Shown: positions 18,314-28,611 of the stretch, one piece after another
Layout: every line of letters begins with the position of its first letter
Numbering within the stretch: the first letter of the stretch is position 1
Source: Arthrobacter oryzae
GTDB taxonomy: Bacteria > Actinomycetota > Actinomycetes > Actinomycetales > Micrococcaceae
Reading direction: 5' to 3'
DNA length: 64,000 bases
Assembly: GCF_030718995.1 (NCBI RefSeq)
Contig: NZ_CP132204.1
Location: 806,001-870,000 of the forward strand
Made by a program: the position numbers and the translations under genes
The notes under the pieces: generated by a model
What the model saw: the letters and a program-made list of their open reading frames with translations, nothing else
Told to the model about the DNA's origin: nothing
Databases searched by the model: none

Positions 18314-18472
18314 TCCCAAAAGTCGCCCTCCGTAACGTACCCGCTGGTAGCTTTGTGAACTGTCTCACGCTCCGGTTAAGCTCAATTAGCCGGTTCGCAG
18401 CAGTGGCAGTGCAGCACCGATAAGGAACCGGCCGATGCAATGACGCATGGAATCTTGGGGAGGCACCACACA

Positions 18473-18652
18473 GTGGCTGGCACTTTTGAAATTGTTAACG
18501 CCGAAGAAGAGAATTTTTACTTCCGGCTCAAGGCCGACGACGGCACGGTAGTGGCGGTTTCGCCACGGTTTAGGACACTGAAGGGCGTAGTCGCGGGCAT
18601 CAATGCGGTGCGGGAAAGCGCAGCGACAGGACTAGTAGTGAACCGTTCCTAA
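18473..18652 (+). CDS. DUF1508 (YegP-like) small protein
   Basis: 59 residues. The GTG start has GGGGAGG nine bases upstream and so is preferred over the in-frame ATG at 18440. The sequence FEIVNAEEENFYFRLKADDG...VAVSP fits the single-repeat DUF1508 fold, a short beta-rich domain of unknown role. It stands alone between the polymerase and the convergent Nudix gene. Confidence 0.8.
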   Translation: MAGTFEIVNAEEENFYFRLKADDGTVVAVSPRFRTLKGVVAGINAVRESAATGLVVNRS

Positions 18653-18678
18653 CCCGCCGGCAAAATCACACCTCACGG

Positions 18679-19356
18679 TCACACGTCGATGACGTGCATG
18701 CGGGTCCGATCCCACGGAACGGACCAGCCGAGGTGATCGAACAGTTCGTTGAGGATCATTCCGGTAAACCCCCACACCACCACCTTGTTCACCACGAAGG
18801 CGGGGCTGAGGAACGACTGGCTGCCCCGGCTGACGGAGGCCATGACCCGGTTGTCCGGGTCCAGCAGGTCCCGGACCGGGACCCGGAAAACCTGCGCCGA
18901 CTCACCGTAGTCCACTACACGGACCGGGGAAGGCGAGTGCCACCAGGCGAGCACCGGCGTCACCAGGAAATTCCCGCGGGGCAACGCCAGTTGCGGCATG
19001 GCACCCAGTACTTCAACGCCGCCGGAGTCCAACCCGGTTTCCTCCTCTGCTTCACGGAGGGCGGCTTCAATGGGCGTCTCTCCGGGGTCGATCCCGCCGC
19101 CGGGAAATGCCACCTGGCCCGGGTGGTCGTCCAGGGTGTGGGCCCGTTCCAGCAGGAGGACGTCAAGGTCGGCCGGAGCCAACGGCTTGCCCGAAGCAGC
19201 GGGCACGTTATCCAGGGCGCCGAACAGCATCAGCACGGCGGCCTTGCGGGCAACGGCGTCATCAACGGAGAGATCGCGCCAGTACGGATTGCGCGCCGGA
19301 CCGGTCCCGGCTTCGATGGCGGCAATAAGGTCGATGAGGTCCTGGCGGGCAGTCAT
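18679..19356 (-). CDS. Nudix hydrolase, CoA pyrophosphatase type
   Basis: 225 residues. The Nudix box is complete: [23 protein letters not shown]. The preceding [22 protein letters not shown] is the signature of the CoA diphosphatase subgroup. It likely cleaves CoA or acyl-CoA into phosphopantetheine and 3',5'-ADP. The ATG overlaps the nth stop as ATGA, so it is cotranslated with nth. The same pair, in the same order, occurs in the mycobacterial nth region (Rv3674c, Rv3672c). Confidence 0.88.
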   Translation of the reverse strand: MTARQDLIDLIAAIEAGTGPARNPYWRDLSVDDAVARKAAVLMLFGALDNVPAASGKPLAPADLDVLLLERAHTLDDHPGQVAFPGGGIDPGETPIEAALREAEEETGLDSGGVEVLGAMPQLALPRGNFLVTPVLAWWHSPSPVRVVDYGESAQVFRVPVRDLLDPDNRVMASVSRGSQSFLSPAFVVNKVVVWGFTGMILNELFDHLGWSVPWDRTRMHVIDV

Positions 19357-20186
19357 TTCCCCCGCTTTTGTGATTCCATGCGGATTTCGGCAGCCCGGTG
19401 TGTTTCCGCCAGGAGCTGGGCCAAAAGGGCTTCCTGGCCCGGGGCGAGCTCGTATTTGAGCAGCTTGCCCGCCTTCTGCGGGTCCGTCTCCCCCGCCCCG
19501 TAGCTGGGGCACCAGGTGGCCACGGCACATGCACCACAGGCAGGTTTGCGCGCGTGGCAAACGCGCCGCCCGTGGAACACCACCCGGTGGGACAGCATGG
19601 TCCAGTCACGCGGTTCAAAGAGTTCTGCCACGTCCGCTTCGACCCGCACGGGATCATCCGATTCGGTCCAGCCGAACCGGCGTGCGAGCCGGCCAAAGTG
19701 CGTGTCCACGGTGATTCCGGGAATGCCGAAGGCGTTGCCCAGCACCACGTTGGCGGTTTTCCGCCCCACCCCGGGCAGCGTCACCAGGTCCTGCAGCCGG
19801 GGCGGAACTTCCCCGTCGTACTCGTCCACCAGCCGGTTGCACAGCGCCATCACGTTCCTCGCCTTCGCGCGGAAGAACCCGGTGGGCTTGAGGATCACTT
19901 CGAGCTCGGCAGGATCGGCCTCAGCCATGCTCCGGGCGTCCGGATACCGCGCGAACAGCATTGGCGTGATCTGGTTGACCACCACGTCGGTGGTCTGGGC
20001 CGAGAGCACCGTGGCCACCAGGAGCTCGAAGGGGCTGCGGAAATCCAGCTCGGCGTGTGCGTACGGATAGAGCTCCGCGAGCGCCCGGTTGATCCTGCGG
20101 GCGCGCCGCTTCAGCGCCAGCAGTGATTCCCCGGACGTCCGCGGAGTAATGCTGCCCGGCTTCGGTGTGCCGGAAACAGGGGCCAT
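19353..20186 (-). CDS. nth: endonuclease III (DNA glycosylase/AP lyase)
   Basis: 277 residues. The helix-hairpin-helix [12 protein letters not shown], catalytic Lys in that loop, catalytic Asp in [11 protein letters not shown], and the C-x6-C-x2-C-x5-C iron-sulfur cluster motif ([17 protein letters not shown]) are all present. It removes oxidised pyrimidines in base excision repair. The start lies 11 bases after the stop of the upstream membrane protein gene. Confidence 0.95.
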   Translation of the reverse strand: MAPVSGTPKPGSITPRTSGESLLALKRRARRINRALAELYPYAHAELDFRSPFELLVATVLSAQTTDVVVNQITPMLFARYPDARSMAEADPAELEVILKPTGFFRAKARNVMALCNRLVDEYDGEVPPRLQDLVTLPGVGRKTANVVLGNAFGIPGITVDTHFGRLARRFGWTESDDPVRVEADVAELFEPRDWTMLSHRVVFHGRRVCHARKPACGACAVATWCPSYGAGETDPQKAGKLLKYELAPGQEALLAQLLAETHRAAEIRMESQKRGK

Positions 20187-20197
20187 CAGGTACCCGG

Positions 20198-21670
20198 CTA
20201 GCCGCGCTCGATGTTGCTGAGGTCGCGCAGTACGCCCACCCGGCCATCAGTGTGCTGCACCAGGAATTCGTGTCCGCGGTCCTCCAGTGCCAGTACCCAC
20301 CCACCCGGCTCGATCACGAAGGCGGGCATGCCCGTCCGCTCGTCGACGGCCGTCCGCGGCTGGGCCACGGCGAACCAGAACGCCTCATGGACCGGCTGTT
20401 CGTCGTGCTCCTCGGGACGGCTGGACGGGTCGACTGTGGCGCCGATCGGCTCCTGCGACCTGACCTGCGGGTTCAGCATCGTCGCAGCGGGCGCTGTCGC
20501 AGCGGGCGAGGCTGCGGACGCGGACGCAGTGGACGCCGAAGCGGCTGGCGCCGAAGCAGCCGGCTCCGCACCCGTGGCGGGACCGGAGGCGGACCCGCGG
20601 CCGGCCGCGGCGGGAACGGCCGCTGCCTGCGTCGCCTCCGCGGCGGGAACGGCCGCTGCCTGCGTCGCCTCCGCGGCGGAAGGAACGACGTCGGCGGCCT
20701 GCGTCGGGGGCGAAGCGTCGGTACCGCGGCTGGCGGCACCTGCACCTACTGCCGCTGCGGCCGTGGCGGCGGCGGCGTTGTTGCCGGACGCGTTGCCCGG
20801 CGTGGCCGCGGCAGCTGCCGCCGGAACGGCGTGTCCCAGCGGCGCACCTCCCTGCGGCGCGGCGCCCTGCGTTGTCCCCCTCGGCGTTGCTGCATGCTGT
20901 GTTGTCCCGTAAGGGGTTGCGCTGTAAGGGGTTGCGCTGTGAGGAGCTTCAGTGGCAGCCGCGCCAGCGGCGCCCCGGCTGGCGTTTCCTGCGCCACCGG
21001 GCGTCAGCCGCTTCGACCAGCCAGCCAGCGCGCTGGAGCCCGGTTCCTTGGCTGCTTTGGGCTCCTTCGGGGCGCTTGGCTTGCGGAACGGCGCGGCGGA
21101 CTCACGTGCCACAACATGCGCGGGAACCTCGGCCCGGTCCAGGAAGTCACCGGCAAAGAACGGAATGAAGCGTGCAAGCACAGTGGCGACGAAGAGGCCC
21201 ACGGATCCAATCAGCCCCACCAGCATGACGGGAGCGAAGTCCTCGGCGGCAGCAAGGAAGAAAAAGCCAAGTGCGAAGGACGCGACTACGGAGGCGAACT
21301 GGTCAATGGACAGTGAGCCGATCCGCACCTTGGATGCGGGGCTCAGCCGGCGGGCGGCAAAAAGGGCTGTCACGATCAGCGGCAGGATGACTCCCAGGCC
21401 CAGGAAGAAAAGGCTGCCCAGGTTCCACAGGTTGTACCGGGACTCGAACATCGGGATCAGCGAGGCTACCAACAGAATCAGCGTCGAGGCCATGACGGTG
21501 AGGTCGCGCACAGTGAACGGACCGAGGACGGTTTCGTTCTTCGTGGCCGTCAGGCTGCTTCGCGCGGACTTGGACCCGTCCGCGCCGGCCGGCTTGCCGG
21601 ATTTCGCCGGTTCAGATGCCTGGCCGGGGTGATGGACAGCTTTGTGCTGCCCATGGCTTTGCTGGTTCAT
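20198..21670 (-). CDS. four-helix membrane protein with long low-complexity cytoplasmic tail
   Basis: 490 residues from ATG 21670, which has AAGGAG at a good distance. After a polar head come four predicted helices (about residues 52-190). A linker of some 220 residues made almost only of Ala, Pro, Thr, Gly and Ser follows, with exact repeats, and then a conserved-looking C-terminal ~85 residues ([16 protein letters not shown]...[28 protein letters not shown]). I do not recognise the family. It is in line with nth and Nudix and probably cotranscribed with them. Confidence 0.7.
   Translation of the reverse strand: MNQQSHGQHKAVHHPGQASEPAKSGKPAGADGSKSARSSLTATKNETVLGPFTVRDLTVMASTLILLVASLIPMFESRYNLWNLGSLFFLGLGVILPLIVTALFAARRLSPASKVRIGSLSIDQFASVVASFALGFFFLAAAEDFAPVMLVGLIGSVGLFVATVLARFIPFFAGDFLDRAEVPAHVVARESAAPFRKPSAPKEPKAAKEPGSSALAGWSKRLTPGGAGNASRGAAGAAATEAPHSATPYSATPYGTTQHAATPRGTTQGAAPQGGAPLGHAVPAAAAAATPGNASGNNAAAATAAAAVGAGAASRGTDASPPTQAADVVPSAAEATQAAAVPAAEATQAAAVPAAAGRGSASGPATGAEPAASAPAASASTASASAASPAATAPAATMLNPQVRSQEPIGATVDPSSRPEEHDEQPVHEAFWFAVAQPRTAVDERTGMPAFVIEPGGWVLALEDRGHEFLVQHTDGRVGVLRDLSNIERG
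20607..20672. repeat. 33-bp tandem duplication inside the membrane protein gene
   Basis: Two exact 33-base copies in tandem (20607-20639 and 20640-20672) encode the 11-residue unit [11 protein letters not shown] twice. They lie in the disordered linker and keep the frame. Confidence 0.9.
20909..20938. repeat. 15-bp tandem duplication
   Basis: Two exact copies of GTAAGGGGTTGCGCT in the same linker, encoding the repeated SATPY motif. In-frame slippage is the likely origin. Confidence 0.85.
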
Positions 21671-21726
21671 TCTGTTCTCCTTAGCACGGCGGCGCCCTGG
21701 ACAGCGCCTCCTAACGGCAGGCAGAA

Positions 21727-21748
21727 ACAGGACCGCAAGCGGTCCTGT
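21727..21748 (-). promoter_or_regulatory. hairpin in the membrane protein gene leader
   Basis: ACAGGACCGC-AA-GCGGTCCTGT is a perfect inverted repeat 57-78 bases before the ATG. No T-run follows, so it is more likely a leader structure or operator than a terminator. Confidence 0.4.
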
Positions 21749-21992
21749 CGCCTCCATCGGATGTCACAACTCCATCTCAGCCTAGCCAAGTGACTGGCTG
21801 ATCACTAGCTGACGGGCCGGGGGCGGGCGCGGCGGAATTTCCGTGGAATCCGACTAGCACACCCGCCTATTGGCGGGGTGGACGTACCCCTTGAGGACAG
21901 GCCGGCCCCGCCCGGTTTCCGCACCGGAGGCCGTTGCCCCGGCCGCCGGCGTAACCATTCGGCGCTAAATAAACACCGCTCACGGTTCACTA

Positions 21993-22008
21993 TGTGACGG
22001 GGCACACG
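21993..22008 (+). promoter_or_regulatory. possible Crp/GlxR site upstream of acs
   Basis: TGTGACGGGGCACACG matches 8 of 12 fixed positions of the GlxR consensus TGTGA-nn-TA-nn-TCACA. It lies about 155 bases before the acs start. This is the weakest of the four candidate sites. Confidence 0.35.
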
Positions 22009-22161
22009 TCTGGCGCAGGGCAGGCGTTAGTGTGTATTTCGGAACAGCTCTTTGCGGTACAGCCGCGACCAGCCGCTGCCCGATGCCGCGCATGCGGCAC
22101 GGCTGCGGACCGGTGGCGGCCCGTCCCGCGCAGCAAGGATCGATGAATGATGAGGTTCACC

Positions 22162-24300
22162 ATGTCCCAGGACACACCCAGCTCCACGGCCACCGCTGCA
22201 CACACCGACGTGCCGGCCAATCTGTCCCCCGCCGGAGCCGACGCATTCTCCGGCGCAGCAGCCGCAAGCCCTTCAGCCAACGGCGCCTCGGCCACCAGCG
22301 CCCACACCGGGAACGGCGACGCGTTCGAGAACCTCTCCCAGGAGGACCGGAAGTTCGCCCCTTCGCCGGAGTTCGCCGCGAATGCGGTGGTCACGGCTGC
22401 GGATTATGCGGAGGCCGACGCCGGCCGTCCGGCGTTCTGGGCGAAGCAGGCCCGCGAACTGCTCACGTGGAGCAAGGACTTCACCGAGACCCTGGACTGG
22501 TCCAACCCGCCCTTCGCGAAGTGGTTCGTCGGCGGCGAGATCAACGCCGCATACAACGCGCTGGACCGGCACGTGGAGAACGGCCTCGGGGACCGGGTGG
22601 CCATCTACTTCGAAGGCGAACCCGGCGACACCCGCACTTACACGTATGCGCAGCTCACCGAAGAGGTCAAGAAGGCCGCGAACGCGTTTGAATCCCTCGG
22701 CGTGGCCAAGGGCGACCGGGTGGCCGTGTATCTGCCCATGATTCCCGAGGCCGTGATCACCCTGCTGGCCTGCGCCCGGATCGGCGCCGTCCATTCGGTG
22801 GTGTTCGGCGGGTTCTCCGCCGAAGCCCTGCGGTCCCGGATCGACGACGCCGGAGCCACACTCGTCGTCACGGCCGACGGCACCTACCGCCGCGGCAAGC
22901 CGAGTTCCCTGAAGCACGCGGTGGACGACGCTCTGTCCCACGAAGGAGACGGCAGCGGCCACACCGTGCAGAACGTCGTCGTGGTCAAGCGCAACGGCCA
23001 GGACGTTGACTGGCACGAGGGCCGGGACCACTGGTGGGCCGACACCGTCGGGGCGGCGTCCGCTGAGCACACCGCCGTGGGCCATGACTCCGAACACCCG
23101 CTGTTCATCCTTTACACCTCCGGCACCACGGGTAAGCCCAAGGGCATCCTGCACACCACCGGCGGGTACCTTGCCCAGGGCGCCTACACCCACAAGGCCG
23201 TGTTCGACCTGCACCCGGAAACGGACGTGTACTGGTGCACGGCCGACGTCGGCTGGATCACCGGCCACTCGTACGTCGCCTACGCTCCGCTGATCAACGG
23301 CGCCACCCAGGTCATGTACGAAGGCACCCCGGACTCCCCGCACCAGGGCCGCTGGTGGGAGATCGTGGAGAAGTACAAGGTCTCCATCCTCTACACCGCC
23401 CCCACCGCCATCCGGACCTTCATGAAATGGGGCAAGGAGATCCCGGCCAAGTTCGACCTCTCCTCCATCCGGGTCCTCGGCTCCGTGGGCGAACCCATCA
23501 ACCCCGAAGCCTGGATGTGGTACCGCGACGTCATCGGCGCCAACGCCGGCAAGAACGGCGAGAAGAAGGAGCACCCCGCGCCGATCGTGGACACCTGGTG
23601 GCAGACCGAAACCGGCGCCCAGATGATCGCCCCCCTGCCCGGCGTCACCGCCACCAAGCCCGGCTCCGCGCAGGTACCGCTGCCCGGCATCGCCGTGGAC
23701 GTCGTCGATGAGCTCGGTGAGTCCGTGCCCAACGGCCACGGCGGCTTCCTCGTCATCCGCGAACCCTGGCCGGCCATGCTCCGCGGCATCTGGGGTGATC
23801 CGGAGCGGTTCAAGGACACCTACTGGTCCCGTTTCGAGACCATGTACTTCGCCGGTGACGGCGCCAAGAAGGACGACGACGGCGACGTCTGGCTCCTGGG
23901 CCGCGTGGACGACGTCATGAACATCTCCGGCCACCGCCTCTCCACCGCAGAAATCGAATCGGCCCTGGTGTCCCACCCGGCCGTCGCGGAAGCCGCCGTC
24001 GTGGGCGCCGCCGATGAGACCACCGGCCAGGCAGTCGTCGCGTTCGTGATCCTCCGTGAGGATGCCGTGGACTCCGGCGACGCGATCGTCCAGGAACTCC
24101 GCAACCACGTGGGCAAGGAAATCGGCCCGATCGCCAAGCCCAAGACCATCCTGGTTGTCCCGGAACTGCCCAAGACCCGGTCCGGCAAGATCATGCGCCG
24201 CCTCCTCAAGGACGTCGCCGAAGGCCGCGACCCCGGCGACGCCACCACCCTCGCCGACAACACCGTCATGGCACAGATCGCAGCGTCGCTGCGCAAGTAG
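22162..24300 (+). CDS. acs: acetyl-CoA synthetase
   Basis: 712 residues; in-frame ATGs at 22147 and 22150 are alternatives. I chose 22162 because GATGAGG sits six bases before it. The AMP-binding motif [11 protein letters not shown], the acetate-pocket region ([11 protein letters not shown]), [20 protein letters not shown] and the C-terminal acylation-site motif TRSGKIMRR, whose Lys is the usual Pat/AcuA acetylation target, are present. It converts acetate, ATP and CoA to acetyl-CoA. An extra N-terminal stretch of ~50 Ala/Ser/Thr residues is unlike typical Acs. A hairpin at 24346-24385 probably ends the transcript. Confidence 0.95.
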   Translation: MSQDTPSSTATAAHTDVPANLSPAGADAFSGAAAASPSANGASATSAHTGNGDAFENLSQEDRKFAPSPEFAANAVVTAADYAEADAGRPAFWAKQARELLTWSKDFTETLDWSNPPFAKWFVGGEINAAYNALDRHVENGLGDRVAIYFEGEPGDTRTYTYAQLTEEVKKAANAFESLGVAKGDRVAVYLPMIPEAVITLLACARIGAVHSVVFGGFSAEALRSRIDDAGATLVVTADGTYRRGKPSSLKHAVDDALSHEGDGSGHTVQNVVVVKRNGQDVDWHEGRDHWWADTVGAASAEHTAVGHDSEHPLFILYTSGTTGKPKGILHTTGGYLAQGAYTHKAVFDLHPETDVYWCTADVGWITGHSYVAYAPLINGATQVMYEGTPDSPHQGRWWEIVEKYKVSILYTAPTAIRTFMKWGKEIPAKFDLSSIRVLGSVGEPINPEAWMWYRDVIGANAGKNGEKKEHPAPIVDTWWQTETGAQMIAPLPGVTATKPGSAQVPLPGIAVDVVDELGESVPNGHGGFLVIREPWPAMLRGIWGDPERFKDTYWSRFETMYFAGDGAKKDDDGDVWLLGRVDDVMNISGHRLSTAEIESALVSHPAVAEAAVVGAADETTGQAVVAFVILREDAVDSGDAIVQELRNHVGKEIGPIAKPKTILVVPELPKTRSGKIMRRLLKDVAEGRDPGDATTLADNTVMAQIAASLRK

Positions 24301-24345
24301 TCTCCGCTCAGCAAACATCAGCCCCGGCCCCTTATGGGCCCCAGC

Positions 24346-24385
24346 CGGCCCCGTTTCCCCGCTCCGCGGCGGGAAAACGGGGCCG
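24346..24385 (+). terminator. hairpin after acs
   Basis: A 17-bp stem with one mismatch (24346-24362 with 24369-24385) and a six-base loop. A short TTT follows about six bases later. It is a likely intrinsic terminator for acs. Confidence 0.6.
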
Positions 24386-24477
24386 CAGTGCTTTGTGACG
24401 ATTCAAAGACCAGCCTCAAACAAAATGTTAGTTCCCGTTCTTTCCTGTTCTCTTTTGAGACGTTATAGTCATGAGCA

Positions 24478-24493
24478 TGTGAGGTGTCTCACA
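24478..24493 (+). promoter_or_regulatory. Crp/GlxR site upstream of the first sugar ABC operon
   Basis: TGTGAGGTGTCTCACA matches 11 of 12 fixed positions of the GlxR consensus. It is the core of a perfect 8-4-8 inverted repeat at 24476-24495. It lies just after a -10-like TATAGT (24464-24469), a position suited to repression. Confidence 0.6.
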
Positions 24494-24519
24494 TGCAGCT
24501 ATTTTTCAAGGGAGAGAAC

Positions 24520-25830
24520 ATGGCAGCACAGTTTGATGCGTCGGCAACCGCTTTTCCAAGCCGTCGGACCATCCTCAAGACCGTCGGCGTCGGCGCAGCA
24601 GGCCTTGCCGGGATTCCGTTCCTCGCGGCCTGTACCGGCGGGAGCGGGCCGTCGGCCACGGGGTCCGACTCCCCCGGCCTGACGTTCGGTTCCGGGTCCT
24701 CGGATGACGTCCCCAAGCGTGCCTACCAGGCCGTCACGGATGCCTTTACCGCCAAAACCGGCAAGAAGGTCACCACCAACGTTGTGCCGCACAACGATTT
24801 CCAGAACAAGATCAATTCCTACCTGCAGGGCTCCCCGGACGATACCTTCACGTGGTTCGCCGGCTACCGCATGCAGTACTACGCAGGCAAGGGACTCCTG
24901 GCACCCATCGACGACGTCTGGGAGAGCATCGGCGCCAACTACTCGGACGCGCTGAAGAAGGCTTCCACCGGACCTGACGGCAAGCTGTACTTCGTCCCCA
25001 ACTACAACTACCCGTGGGGCTTCTTCTACCGAAAGAGCCTCTGGGCGGAGAAGGGCTACGAGGTTCCGGAGACCTTCGACGCGCTCAAGTCCCTGGCCAC
25101 GAAGATGAAGGCTGACGGCATCATTCCCATCGGTTTCGCCGACAAGGACGGCTGGCCTGCCATGGGCACCTTCGACTACATCAACATGCGGCTCAACGGC
25201 TACCAGTTCCACGTGGACCTTTGCGCGCACAAGGAATCCTGGGACCAACAGAAGGTCAGCGCCGTTTTTGACACCTGGGCCGAACTTCTTCCGTTCCAGG
25301 ACCCGGCAGCCCTGGGCCAGACCTGGCAGGACGCGGCAAAGGCCTTGGAAGCCAAGAAGACCGGCATGTATCTCCTTGGTTCGTTCGTGACCCAGCAGTT
25401 CACTGATCCCGCCGTCCTGGCGGACATCGAGTTCTTTGCCTTCCCCGAGATCGCCATGGAAGGCCGCGACGCCGTCGAAGCCCCCATCGACGGCCTCCTG
25501 CTGTCCAAGAAGGGCGGCGAAAACAAGGCGGCCCGGGACTTCATGGCTTTCCTGGGATCTGCCGAGGCCCAGGACGCGTACGCCGCGGTGGATTCGTCGA
25601 ACATCGCCACGGCCAAGGGCACGGACACGTCCAAGTTCACGCCGCTCAACAAGACGTGTGCGGACACCATCGCGAACGCAAAGTACATCAGCCAGTTCTT
25701 CGACCGCGATGCCCTTCCCGCCATGGCCAATAACGTGATGATTCCTGCCCTGCAGAGCTTCATCAAGGACGGCAGGATGGACGTCAAGAACCTCGAAGCG
25801 CAGGCCAAGACGCTGTACGCCGCCCAATAG
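24520..25830 (+). CDS. sugar ABC transporter substrate-binding lipoprotein (Tat-type signal)
   Basis: 436 residues. The start has GGGAGAG eight bases upstream. SRRTILK at residues 14-20 is a near-perfect twin-arginine motif, followed by a hydrophobic region and the lipobox LAAC (Cys38), so it is probably exported folded by Tat and lipid-anchored outside. The rest fits the family 1 extracellular solute-binding fold (NYPWGFFYRKSLW...GYEVPETFDALKSLATKM). It delivers a sugar or oligosaccharide to the two permeases downstream. No ATPase is encoded here, as is usual for CUT1 systems that share MsmK/MsiK. Confidence 0.9.
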   Translation: MAAQFDASATAFPSRRTILKTVGVGAAGLAGIPFLAACTGGSGPSATGSDSPGLTFGSGSSDDVPKRAYQAVTDAFTAKTGKKVTTNVVPHNDFQNKINSYLQGSPDDTFTWFAGYRMQYYAGKGLLAPIDDVWESIGANYSDALKKASTGPDGKLYFVPNYNYPWGFFYRKSLWAEKGYEVPETFDALKSLATKMKADGIIPIGFADKDGWPAMGTFDYINMRLNGYQFHVDLCAHKESWDQQKVSAVFDTWAELLPFQDPAALGQTWQDAAKALEAKKTGMYLLGSFVTQQFTDPAVLADIEFFAFPEIAMEGRDAVEAPIDGLLLSKKGGENKAARDFMAFLGSAEAQDAYAAVDSSNIATAKGTDTSKFTPLNKTCADTIANAKYISQFFDRDALPAMANNVMIPALQSFIKDGRMDVKNLEAQAKTLYAAQ

Positions 25831-25845
25831 CGAGGGAAGACTTCC

Positions 25846-26832
25846 ATGAGCAGCACTGCACGAGAACTGATTCCGCCGGAATCCCGGGAGCCCGAGGGGG
25901 CTTCGTCGAAGCGGGGGAGAACCACCAAGGCCAAGGGCGGGCGGGTCCGCCGCCTGTCCGGGCGGGACAAGCTTGTTTTGTCCCTGATGGTAGGCATCCC
26001 CACCCTGATCGAACTGACCCTGGTGTGGCTGCCCATGCTGATGTCGGTGGGCCTGAGCTTCACCCGGTGGAACGGCCTGGACCTGGGTGACATCCGCCCC
26101 GCCGGCCTGGACAACTACCAGTACATCACCCAGGATTACCCGCCGTTCTGGCCGGCGGTGCAGCACAACATGCTGTGGCTCCTGTTCCTGGCACTCATCG
26201 CAACGCCGCTGGGCCTGCTGCTGGCGGTGCTGCTGGACCAGAACATCCGCGGCAGCAAGATCTACCAGAGCATCTTCTTCGCCCCCGTGATGCTTTCCCT
26301 GGCTCTCATCGGCATCATCTGGCAGCTCTTCTACCAGCGCGATAACGGGCTGCTGAACTTCCTCTTGGGCACCGCGGGGACGCCGCAGGCCGTGGACTGG
26401 TTCGGCGATTCATCGGTCAACATCTGGGCCGCCATGATCGCAGCCACCTGGCGGCACGCGGGCTACGTCATGCTCCTGTACCTGGCCGGGCTCAAAGGGG
26501 TGGACCCCAGTCTCAAGGAGGCGGCCGCGATCGACGGCGCCAACGGGGTCCAGACCTTCTTCCGCGTGGTCTTTCCGGCCATGCGCCCCATCAACATCGT
26601 CATCGTGGTCATCACCATCATCGAGTCGCTGCGGGCCTTCGACGTGGTGTACGTGATCAACCGCGGCACAAACGGCCTGGAAATGCTCAGCGCCCTGGTG
26701 ATCCAGAACCTCGTAGGCGAAGGCCAGGTGATCGGCGTCGGCTCGGCCCTGGCAGTGGTTCTGCTGGTCATTTCCCTCGTCCCCATCGTCTTCTACCTCA
26801 GCCGCACCTTCGGCAAGGAGAACAAAGCATGA
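25846..26832 (+). CDS. sugar ABC transporter permease (MalF type)
   Basis: 328 residues. A basic N-terminal tail precedes six predicted helices. The EAA loop is present (LKEAAAIDGANGVQTFFRVVFPAM), the contact site for the ATPase. It starts 15 bases after the binding-protein gene and overlaps the next gene as ATGA. With its partner it forms the membrane channel of a CUT1 importer. Confidence 0.93.
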   Translation: MSSTARELIPPESREPEGASSKRGRTTKAKGGRVRRLSGRDKLVLSLMVGIPTLIELTLVWLPMLMSVGLSFTRWNGLDLGDIRPAGLDNYQYITQDYPPFWPAVQHNMLWLLFLALIATPLGLLLAVLLDQNIRGSKIYQSIFFAPVMLSLALIGIIWQLFYQRDNGLLNFLLGTAGTPQAVDWFGDSSVNIWAAMIAATWRHAGYVMLLYLAGLKGVDPSLKEAAAIDGANGVQTFFRVVFPAMRPINIVIVVITIIESLRAFDVVYVINRGTNGLEMLSALVIQNLVGEGQVIGVGSALAVVLLVISLVPIVFYLSRTFGKENKA

Positions 26833-27743
26833 GCACCACCGCAGCCCGCGCCGGCAGAAAAGATGCCACCCCCGCCGCTAGATCCGGCAGCCGGCCGAAG
26901 CGCCACTACGGGACCCACATCTTCCTGACGGCGATGGCCGTCATGTGGCTGATCCCCCTGGGCTGGTCGGTCTTCACGGCCCTCCGGCCGGTGGCGTCCA
27001 CCAACGAGCACGGCTATTTCAGCTTTGCCGGCGCATTCAGTTTCGATAACTTCATCCAGGCCTGGACGCAGGGCGGATTCGCCACCTATTTCTGGAACTC
27101 GGTCATCATTACGGTTCCGGCCGTGCTCGTGACCCTGTTCCTGGCGTCCCTGATGGCGTTCGCCGTGAGCCGGGTGAGCTGGAAGTTCAACATGACCCTG
27201 CTCATCATGTTCACCGCCGGCAACCTGCTGCCGCCGCAGGTCCTGGCCGCACCGTTGTTCGAGATGGCCAAGCACTTCGAGGTGCCCTACTCCTTCAGTG
27301 ATTCCGGCAACATGCTGAACACGTACATCATCGTCATCGCCGTCAATACCGCTTTCCAAATGGGGTTCTGCACATTCGTACTCTCCAATTACATGAAGGC
27401 ACTCTCCGCCGACCTGACCGAGGCCGCCCTGGTGGACGGTGCCGGAATCTGGCGGCAGTACCGGGAGATCATCCTGCCGCTGTGCCGTCCGGCGTTTGCT
27501 GCGCTCGGCACCCTGCAGGTCATCTTCATCTACAACGACTACTTCTGGCCGCTCCTGTTCATCCAGAGCGGCAACCGGCTCCCGATCACCACGGCCATCA
27601 ACAACCTCCAGGGCCAGTTCCTGAACAATTACAACCTGCTGGCTGCCGGTGCCGTGATCACGGTCATCCCTACTCTGGTGATCTACCTGCTCCTGCAGCG
27701 GCAGTTTGTTGCGGGGCTGACTCTTGGTTCTTCCAAGGGGTAG
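26829..27743 (+). CDS. sugar ABC transporter permease (MalG type)
   Basis: 304 residues with six predicted helices. The EAA loop reads LTEAALVDGAGIWRQYREIILPLCRPAF. The ATGA overlap with the upstream permease implies translational coupling and equal amounts of both subunits. The DeoR gene follows after 58 bases, so it may be on the same transcript. Confidence 0.93.
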   Translation: MSTTAARAGRKDATPAARSGSRPKRHYGTHIFLTAMAVMWLIPLGWSVFTALRPVASTNEHGYFSFAGAFSFDNFIQAWTQGGFATYFWNSVIITVPAVLVTLFLASLMAFAVSRVSWKFNMTLLIMFTAGNLLPPQVLAAPLFEMAKHFEVPYSFSDSGNMLNTYIIVIAVNTAFQMGFCTFVLSNYMKALSADLTEAALVDGAGIWRQYREIILPLCRPAFAALGTLQVIFIYNDYFWPLLFIQSGNRLPITTAINNLQGQFLNNYNLLAAGAVITVIPTLVIYLLLQRQFVAGLTLGSSKG

Positions 27744-27801
27744 ACCATGATGGAACCTGACGGGGGCAGCACTCCCCCGGCCACAGCCCGAAAGGAATTC
27801 C

Positions 27802-28593
27802 ATGCTCCCCGCAGCACGCCATCAGGCAATCGTGGACGCCGTCCAGCGCGAGAGGGTGGTCCGCGTCTCGGACCTGGCCCAGCAGCTGGGTGTGTCGCTC
27901 ATGACCGTCCGGCGGGACATCGAGCTGCTCGAGGAGGGCGGCCGGGTGGAGCGGATCCACGGCGGTGCCAAGCTGCCCGGCGACGCCAGCACCCACGAGC
28001 CCGGCTTCGAACAGAAATCCACGCAGCTCACGGCGGAGAAACGGGCCATTGCCCTGGAAGCGGCATCCCTGGTCCATGAGGGGATGGCAGTGGGGCTGGG
28101 CGCCGGAACCACCACGTGGGCACTGGCCAAGGAACTGGTGAACGGACCGCGCATCACCGTGGTGACCAACTCCATCCGCATAGCCGACGTGTTCCATCAC
28201 GGCTCCTCCTCCGGTGCCGGACGGTACGGGTCCACGGTGATCCTGATCGGCGGCGAACGCACGCCGTCGGACGCGCTGGTTGGACCGATTGCGACGGCGG
28301 CGCTGAAGCAGCTGCACCTGGACCTGCTGTTCCTGGGCGTGCACGGCATGGATCCCGATGCCGGCTTCACCACTCCCAACCTGCTGGAGGCCGAGACCGA
28401 CCGCGCGTTCGTGGCGGCCTCGCGCAAGGTGGTGGTGGTGGCCGACCACACCAAATGGGGAACCCAGGGCATGAGCACCATCGCGGAGTTCGAGGAGGCG
28501 GACGAGGTCATCAGCGATGCCGGCCTCAGCCCGGAGGCGCGGCGGATCCTGCAGGAAAGCGTCAGCCGGTTGCGGATCGTCGACGCGGACTAG
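27802..28593 (+). CDS. DeoR/GlpR family transcriptional regulator
   Basis: 263 residues; AAAGGAA precedes the ATG. The N-terminal helix-turn-helix RVSDLAQQLGVSLMTVRRDIELLEEGGRVERIHGGA is the DeoR signature. The C-terminal sugar-phosphate sensor domain shows GLGAGTTTWALA and DLLFLGVHGMD. It probably represses the ABC operon upstream in response to a sugar phosphate. Its stop lies 18 bases from the stop of the convergent LacI gene. Confidence 0.92.
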   Translation: MLPAARHQAIVDAVQRERVVRVSDLAQQLGVSLMTVRRDIELLEEGGRVERIHGGAKLPGDASTHEPGFEQKSTQLTAEKRAIALEAASLVHEGMAVGLGAGTTTWALAKELVNGPRITVVTNSIRIADVFHHGSSSGAGRYGSTVILIGGERTPSDALVGPIATAALKQLHLDLLFLGVHGMDPDAGFTTPNLLEAETDRAFVAASRKVVVVADHTKWGTQGMSTIAEFEEADEVISDAGLSPEARRILQESVSRLRIVDAD

Positions 28594-28611
28594 CGGTGTT
28601 AACGGGAAGCT

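Larger units (their letters stand above)
21671..22161. other. 490-base intergenic region, divergent promoters
   Basis: No convincing gene. It separates the minus-strand membrane protein gene from acs. It holds a perfect hairpin at 21727-21748 in the leader of the membrane protein gene, a short hairpin at 21862-21877 (CCCGCC-tatt-GGCGGG), and a Crp-like site at 21993-22008. Small open frames here have no ribosome binding site or recognisable product. Confidence 0.6.

Noticed and set aside
20165..21316. Arg/Gly/Cys-rich plus-strand frame opposite the membrane protein linker
   Set aside because: Its composition is the complement of the Ala/Pro repeats and it has no start signals. The minus-strand gene has four helices and a good ribosome binding site.
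21990..22394. Minus-strand frame across the acs leader and 5' end
   Set aside because: No family features, no ribosome binding site, and most of it is opposite acs coding sequence.
22273..24318. Long open frame on the minus strand of acs (about 680 codons)
   Set aside because: It is the mirror frame of a high-GC gene. It has no recognisable domain, is rich in Gly, Val and Asp, and acs on the plus strand has all catalytic motifs.
24499..26166. Long minus-strand frame opposite the first sugar-binding protein
   Set aside because: Same reason: a shadow of a high-GC gene with a clear signal peptide and family match on the plus strand.
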